A stretch of DNA of 64,000 nucleotides, from contig JBMOLN010000007.1 in assembly GCA_049325475.1 (NCBI GenBank), positions 186,001 to 250,000 of the forward strand, in the 5' to 3' direction. This stretch comes from MWCR01 sp049325475. Lineage in GTDB: Bacteria > Patescibacteriota > Patescibacteriia > 2-12-FULL-60-25. The position numbers were made by a program, and so were the translations under genes. The notes under the pieces were generated by a model. It ran no database searches. It was not told the origin of the DNA and saw only the letters and a program-made list of their open reading frames with translations. Shown here one piece after another: positions 63,650 to 64,000 of this stretch. Positions within the stretch are counted from its first letter, which is position 1; the number at the start of each line of letters is the position of its first letter.

Positions 63650-64000
63650 ATGGCAAAGCCCGGAAAAACCCCGTCACTCACCTCTCGAGCCAAGGCTGCA
63701 GGCGCATCCATCTTTGGAGGCCTGACGCCGTTTCTCACCGATACCGCCGGCTCTCTGGCGGCGCACGCTCTGCGCGATTTTGGCATGGGCAAGCTGAACG
63801 AACTCCTTTCCAACAAGGAGAAGCTCACTGCCGAAGAAGTCGAGCAGGCGCAAGCGCAGCTCTCACCCGAGCAGCAAGCGCAGTTCATGGAGCGCATGAC
63901 GCGCTTCACTCGGCAGGCCCAGCGCATCATGGACGACGAGTCCATTCCCGAAGATGAGCGCAAGCGCGAAGTGGAGGAATTGCGCAAGGTCTACATGTCG
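63650..64000 (+). CDS. PFLTDTAGSL-motif protein 2 (3' end beyond window)
   Basis: 117 codons are visible, MAKPGKTPSLTSRAKAAGAS..., then GGLTPFLTDTAGSLAAHALR, DFGMGKLNELLSNKEKLTAEE and a long charged helix (QAQAQLSPEQQAQFMERMTRF). It is a paralogue of the 58-residue protein ten bases upstream, with an added helical C-terminal part. Codons are GC-rich (GAGCGCATGACGCGC). The product continues past the window; family unknown. Confidence 0.75.
   Translation, partial: MAKPGKTPSLTSRAKAAGASIFGGLTPFLTDTAGSLAAHALRDFGMGKLNELLSNKEKLTAEEVEQAQAQLSPEQQAQFMERMTRFTRQAQRIMDDESIPEDERKREVEELRKVYMS

Overview
The window reads as a chromosomal segment of a Patescibacteria (Candidate Phyla Radiation) bacterium, closest in style to the Parcubacteria side. 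Support: an origin-type cluster (dnaA facing away from rpmH-rnpA-yidD), a tandem array of two-helix T4SS-type pilins, very large secreted surface proteins, and no biosynthetic operons. UGA is used as a stop (for example at 10788-10790), so the Gly-UGA code of Gracilibacteria and Absconditabacteria does not apply. The sequence is a scaffold, with one run of 100 N at 35260-35359.

Layout. 1-3.8 kb: dnaA (cut by the window edge), SIMPL protein, rpmH, rnpA, yidD. 4-9.3 kb: secreted orphan, an acidic protein with a decayed paralogue beside it, DUF167 protein, REP-type transposase, slipin, Nudix hydrolase, a GC-rich orphan. 9.3-12.2 kb: small transcription units with strong Shine-Dalgarno sites and their own terminators, including an ATP-grasp-like enzyme behind a phenylalanine-rich leader peptide/attenuator. 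12.2-13.7 kb: tRNA-Arg with a duplicated 3' end, and a Xer recombinase. 13.9-14.7 kb: three tiny membrane proteins. 14.85-16.36 kb: two independently transcribed, paralogous, large GC-rich non-coding RNAs. 16.4-22.7 kb: an AAA+ ATPase / VWA metalloprotease-like pair. 22.9-23.9 kb: rpsO and a NYN nuclease. 24-34 kb: secreted and membrane surface proteins plus an O-antigen ligase/TPR protein. 34-36.8 kb: coiled-coil protein, tRNA-Ala, scaffold gap and repeats. 36.8-51.9 kb: a 5031-residue surface protein with six blocks of seven LVIVD repeats, YadA-like head repeats and a peptidase S74 chaperone domain. 52-57 kb: lipoprotein, ychF, orphan solute-binding lipoprotein. 57-61.3 kb: six T4SS-type pilins. 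61.5-63.2 kb: polytopic membrane protein. 63.4 kb to the end: two small paralogous proteins.

Two things stand out. First, most intergenic spaces hold degenerate tandem arrays with a strict 7-bp period (four with a 9-bp period). The unit sequence differs from tract to tract but the period does not; many arrays stop exactly at a start codon, and some sit in-frame inside genes. Second, two ~600-680-nt RNA genes at 14.86-16.36 kb share a conserved 3' core, similar TTGACA promoters and separate terminators, and match no RNA class I could recognise. Together with the AAA+/VWA pair directly downstream, they are the best candidates for an undescribed system.

The genes show two expression styles. Housekeeping and surface genes often have TATAAT only 6-8 bases before the ATG (leaderless) or no Shine-Dalgarno site. 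Many orphan genes instead have TTGACA-type promoters, AAGGAG sites and tight terminators, and look like later acquisitions.
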